In this document: positions 32,350-34,855 of the stretch, one piece after another
Layout: every line of letters begins with the position of its first letter
Position numbering within the stretch: position 1 is the first letter of the stretch
NCBI GenBank assembly: GCA_959023295.1
Contig: CAUFBM010000020.1
Span: 1 to 34,855 of the forward strand
Origin: an uncultured Collinsella sp.
GTDB taxonomy: Bacteria > Actinomycetota > Coriobacteriia > Coriobacteriales > Coriobacteriaceae
Length of the DNA: 34,855 bases
Direction of reading: 5' to 3'
Program-made: the position numbers and the translations under genes
The notes under the pieces: generated by a model
Database searches by the model: none
Told to the model about the DNA's origin: nothing
Seen by the model: only the letters and a program-made list of their open reading frames with translations

Positions 32350-32650
32350 GGTTAAACAAGCCCCATTAGCCTTTAAATTCACTTTGATAGATATAATTTC
32401 GTTCTTTAATCCCTATCTTTCAATTACCACCTGTGGGAGCCGAGTCTGGATTGGGTGTTAAAGCATGCGCCTGCTAAGCAGTTTTATTTAGCGGGATTTA
32501 CCCTAGCTCCTGAGAATTGAGACTGAGCTCGCGAGCAGTCTTCGGGCGGACGATTACATGCCTGTTAGCGCCGGAATAATTTAGCCAAATATAGTCGGCC
32601 GAGATTGACCAATCTCGGCCGACCCATTTTAGCCAACACGCCCGCATCTA
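32350..32650. other. Gene-free stretch with palindromes between ugd remnant and IS21 element
   Basis: No gene seen. It contains a stretch resembling a decayed serine tRNA (32436-32510), a CCTGCTAA/TTAGCGGG hairpin (32470-32494), a GACTG/CAGTC inverted repeat (32521-32540), and a 14-bp perfect stem with a 2-nt loop (32594-32607 with 32610-32623) flanked by direct repeats TTTAGCCAA at 32580-32588 and 32628-32636. The last could stop istB transcription coming from the right. Confidence 0.45.
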
Positions 32651-32669
32651 TGACTTTCCTATCGCTTTC

Positions 32670-33497
32670 CTACATCCCCTCGGGCTGGATCCCCCTCACC
32701 TTCACCGCCTGGGGGACCGCCTCCACCGAGTAGGTGTCGAGCTCCCTGCCGCGGTAGCTCGGGCCCCGCATCACGAACACCGACGCCTTGTCGAACAGCC
32801 TGTCGAGGGCGCAGAGGAGCGTGTCGTCGCCCGTGAAGAACTCGTCCCACCCGCTCGGTGCGATGTTGCTCGTGAGGACCATCGCGTTCGGTCCCTCCTT
32901 CTCGTAGCGCCTGTCGACGACGTCGAAGAACAGGTCGGTGCACGGCCTGTCGTAGACACACCTCCCCACCTCGTCCACGATGAGGCACGACGGCTTGACG
33001 AGCGAGGAGACGACCCGCGAGGTGTTTCCCCGCTGGACGGCCTTCTGGAACCTGTCCCTGAGCTCGGTCGCCTTGATGTAGTAGGTCTTGAGCCCCCGCA
33101 TGCAGCACTCGCGCCCGTAGGCCTGCGCGAGGTGCGTCTTCCCTATGCCGCCGGGCCCGACGAAGGCGACGTTGCGGTGCGCGTAGAGGTCGGCCAGCGA
33201 CGGGAGCTTGCCCAGCGCGGCCGCGTCCCGGCCCTGGATCCTGGAGAAATCGAAACCCTCGAAGGTCTTGGGCTCGCGCCTGGGCAGCCTGCTCAGCCTC
33301 AGCAGCGTCTCGATGGAGGCGAGCCTCCTCTTCTCCGCGAGGTAGGAGAATGTGGCGGCAACGGCGGCCATCTCCCCGTCGCCGAGGTCGAGGTCCGAGG
33401 CGAGGGTCGCGAGCTCCTCCGCCCCGACGGCGATCCCGAGCCTCGACGCGGCGTCGCTGGCGAGCTCGTAGGGGCTCGCCCCCGCGCCCGCCATCAT
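32670..33497 (-). CDS. istB: IS21-family transposition helper ATPase
   Basis: 275 residues from the ATG at 33497. A DnaC/DnaA-like AAA+ ATPase that assists the IstA transposase in choosing and binding target DNA. Walker A is GPGGIGKTHLA (K120), Walker B is CLIVDEVGR, and sensor-like LTSNIAPSGWDEFF follows. An N-terminal helical segment of about 90 residues precedes the ATPase, as in the family. The ATG overlaps the istA stop (ATGA), so the two are translationally coupled. Full length, no disruption seen. A frame running much further upstream is only the GC-rich shadow of istA. Confidence 0.93.
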   Translation of the reverse strand: MMAGAGASPYELASDAASRLGIAVGAEELATLASDLDLGDGEMAAVAATFSYLAEKRRLASIETLLRLSRLPRREPKTFEGFDFSRIQGRDAAALGKLPSLADLYAHRNVAFVGPGGIGKTHLAQAYGRECCMRGLKTYYIKATELRDRFQKAVQRGNTSRVVSSLVKPSCLIVDEVGRCVYDRPCTDLFFDVVDRRYEKEGPNAMVLTSNIAPSGWDEFFTGDDTLLCALDRLFDKASVFVMRGPSYRGRELDTYSVEAVPQAVKVRGIQPEGM

Positions 33498-34801
33498 TCG
33501 GCCCTCCCGAAGTCGAACCTCTCGAAACCGGGCTTGAGCCGGGGCGGGGCGACCTGCTCGACCACGGTCCCGACCGGCTGGGTCGGCTGCTCCTCGGGCT
33601 GCGCCGGCGATGTCTCCCACTGGCCCTCGCACCAGCTGTCCGCGCCGGTGCCGACGGCGTGCGCGACGAGCTCGCGAGAGAGGTCGTCGCTGTATATGTG
33701 CACCACGCGCCCCTCCCGGTTCACGCGGCACTCGCGGCGGCCGTACCAGTAGGGGACGCCGTAGCGGTGCCCCTCGAAGCTCACGAAGCCGTCGAAGGAT
33801 ATCTTCCGGCGCGGGCACAGGTAGCGCTCGACCTCCGCCGTGACCTCGAGCGGCCTGGTGTTGGCCGAGCACGCCGCCTCGTGCTCGCGCAGCGGGACGC
33901 ATGCCGCCGGGCGCCGCCAGCGGCCTCCCTGCTCGGCGCACCAGAGGGCGGCCTCCCGGTTGAGGGCGTCCAGGTCGGTGAAGGACCTTCCCGCGAGGAA
34001 GTTGCCCTTCACGAAGCGGACGAGCCTCTCCACCTTGCCCTTCGTGTAGGGGTGGCGCGGCCTGCACAGCCTGGTGCGGAAGCCGACGGCGCCCATGAAC
34101 TCGGCGTAGTCGGCCTGCCAGACGGGCCGGCCGTCGGCATCGCGGCGGACGACCACGCTCTTCATGTTGTCGGTGAGCACGGTCGCGGGCACGCCCAGCG
34201 CCGAGAACGCGTGTAGCATCCCGATGAGGAGGTTCTCCTGGCGTGCGTTCGGGAAGAACTCGACGTGGGCGCTTCCGCAATGGTGGCAGACCATGGCGAA
34301 GCAGGCGATCCGCGCCCGCTCGCCGCCGGGGCGCTCGACCGCGACGAAGCCCCAATCCATCTGGTATGCCTCTCCGGGCGCCGTCCTGAAGCGCTGCCCG
34401 CGGCCGCCTTGCGGGGCCGCCTGCCGCCTCCTCGCGGGCACGAGGTCCCGGTGCGCCGCGATATATGTCTTCACCGTGGTGAGGCCGCCGGCGTAGCCCT
34501 GGCCGAGCAGCCGCTCGAATATCACCTGCGAGTTGGTGACGCCCTTTCGCAGGAGGTCGTCCACCAGGCCGGTGTGCCCGGCGAGCACGCCCGATGCGGC
34601 CCTCCTCCCGCTGTTCCCGTGGGGCAGGGCCCTGAACCCGTGGGCCCTGACCGTCCTCGCCCGGGAGCGGGTGAGCCCCGTTCTCCTGCAGAACTCCGCG
34701 AGGTTGCATGCCTGCGGGTCGAACCCGTCGCCCTCCTCCGCGGCCATCTCCCGGAGCGCCGCGTCTATAATCTCCTGTAGGTCATCGTGTCTCTCGTTCA
34801 C
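33494..34801 (-). CDS. istA: IS21-family transposase
   Basis: 435 residues from a GTG at 34801 (no strong ribosome site seen). N-terminal helix-turn-helix DNA-binding region (about residues 30-120: LAEFCRRTGLTRSRARTVRAHG, VTNSQVIFERLL), then a DDE integrase core: YQMDWGF (D149), TVLTDNMKSVV (D211) and KGKVERLVRF (E258), so all three catalytic residues are present. The C-terminal beta-barrel region follows (FEGHRYGVPYWYGRRECRV). Intact in length; together with istB it could be active. High GC content, like the IS256 copy, and unlike the AT-rich polysaccharide genes. Confidence 0.93.
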   Translation of the reverse strand: MNERHDDLQEIIDAALREMAAEEGDGFDPQACNLAEFCRRTGLTRSRARTVRAHGFRALPHGNSGRRAASGVLAGHTGLVDDLLRKGVTNSQVIFERLLGQGYAGGLTTVKTYIAAHRDLVPARRRQAAPQGGRGQRFRTAPGEAYQMDWGFVAVERPGGERARIACFAMVCHHCGSAHVEFFPNARQENLLIGMLHAFSALGVPATVLTDNMKSVVVRRDADGRPVWQADYAEFMGAVGFRTRLCRPRHPYTKGKVERLVRFVKGNFLAGRSFTDLDALNREAALWCAEQGGRWRRPAACVPLREHEAACSANTRPLEVTAEVERYLCPRRKISFDGFVSFEGHRYGVPYWYGRRECRVNREGRVVHIYSDDLSRELVAHAVGTGADSWCEGQWETSPAQPEEQPTQPVGTVVEQVAPPRLKPGFERFDFGRAE

Positions 34802-34855
34802 TGTTGATGTTCACTAAGAAGTGGTCCGAGTGATCACTGGGAAATAAGCACCGTG

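Larger units (their letters stand above)
32651..34850 (-). mobile_element. IS21-family insertion sequence (istA-istB)
   Basis: Two genes in the standard order with an ATGA overlap. The istA-side end is clear: minus-strand TGCTTATTTCCCAGTGATCA begins at 34850, with the TG dinucleotide usual for IS21 ends and short AGTGAAC repeats just inside. The other end is less sure; the best candidate is TGACTTTCCTATCGCTTTCC at 32651, which includes a TTTCCTA direct repeat and lies 19 bases after the istB stop. No target duplication was found (flanks differ), and only five bases remain beyond the right end. Confidence 0.75.

Noticed and set aside
33497..34709. Upstream extension of the istB frame to a 679-residue protein
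   Set aside because: The extension is out of frame with, and antisense-free overlap of, istA and reads as Arg/Gly-rich noise; the ATGA overlap start at 33497 gives normal IstB.
1..34855. CRISPR array
   Set aside because: No regularly spaced direct repeats and no cas genes anywhere in the window.

Overview
The window looks like chromosomal DNA of a high-GC, gut-type Actinomycetota, most probably a Collinsella or close Coriobacteriia relative. This is an inference from the glgC/glgD pair, the histone-like tails on glycogen enzymes, the gene order and the codon use; no 16S gene is present to prove it.

Region 1 (about 1-14,150, minus strand) is a storage-polysaccharide block. A five-gene run glgB-glgP-glgC-glgD-glgA makes, branches and phosphorolyses glycogen from ADP-glucose and ends at a strong hairpin (4108-4152). 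Downstream lie a 1098-residue protein that joins a complete GH13 amylase to a complete GH77 amylomaltase, and a small FmdB-type zinc-ribbon protein. The GlgA and GlgB C-termini carry long Ala/Lys/Thr-rich tails resembling histone H1. The intergenic regions on both sides of the glg operon share a TGGTAAAAC box. A MITE-like inverted repeat lies between the GH13-GH77 gene and glgA.

Region 2 (14,150-17,200) holds a HAD phosphatase, a thiamine pyrophosphokinase and a tRNA-Ala(GGC) with a good promoter and terminator. On the opposite strand follow a GIY-YIG nuclease gene and a 52-codon stump of an ADP-ribosylglycohydrolase that breaks off beside the tRNA. This looks like a junction of accessory DNA.

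Region 3 (17,200-30,650, plus strand) is an exopolysaccharide or capsule operon. It opens with a leader of about 450 nt containing three large hairpins, two of which overlap, and then a NusG paralogue of the LoaP type. The order after that is priming sugar transferase, GT2, rmlA, rmlB, an rmlC-rmlD fusion, GT2, GT4, pyruvyl transferase, Wzy, Wzx, and an FrhB-type Fe-S protein. The genes make dTDP-L-rhamnose, assemble a lipid-linked repeat unit, possibly pyruvylate it, flip it and polymerise it. LoaP and its leader would let RNA polymerase read through the long operon. Composition is a mosaic: rml genes and most of the sugar transferase are very GC-rich, about 23.5-27.9 kb is AT-rich, and the last two genes are intermediate.

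Region 4 (30,650-34,855) is a decaying mobile-element zone: an internally deleted IS256-family copy, the 3' end of a UDP-glucose dehydrogenase gene with a frameshift, a terminator, a 300-bp stretch of palindromes, and an intact-looking IS21-family istA/istB element on the minus strand reaching the window edge.
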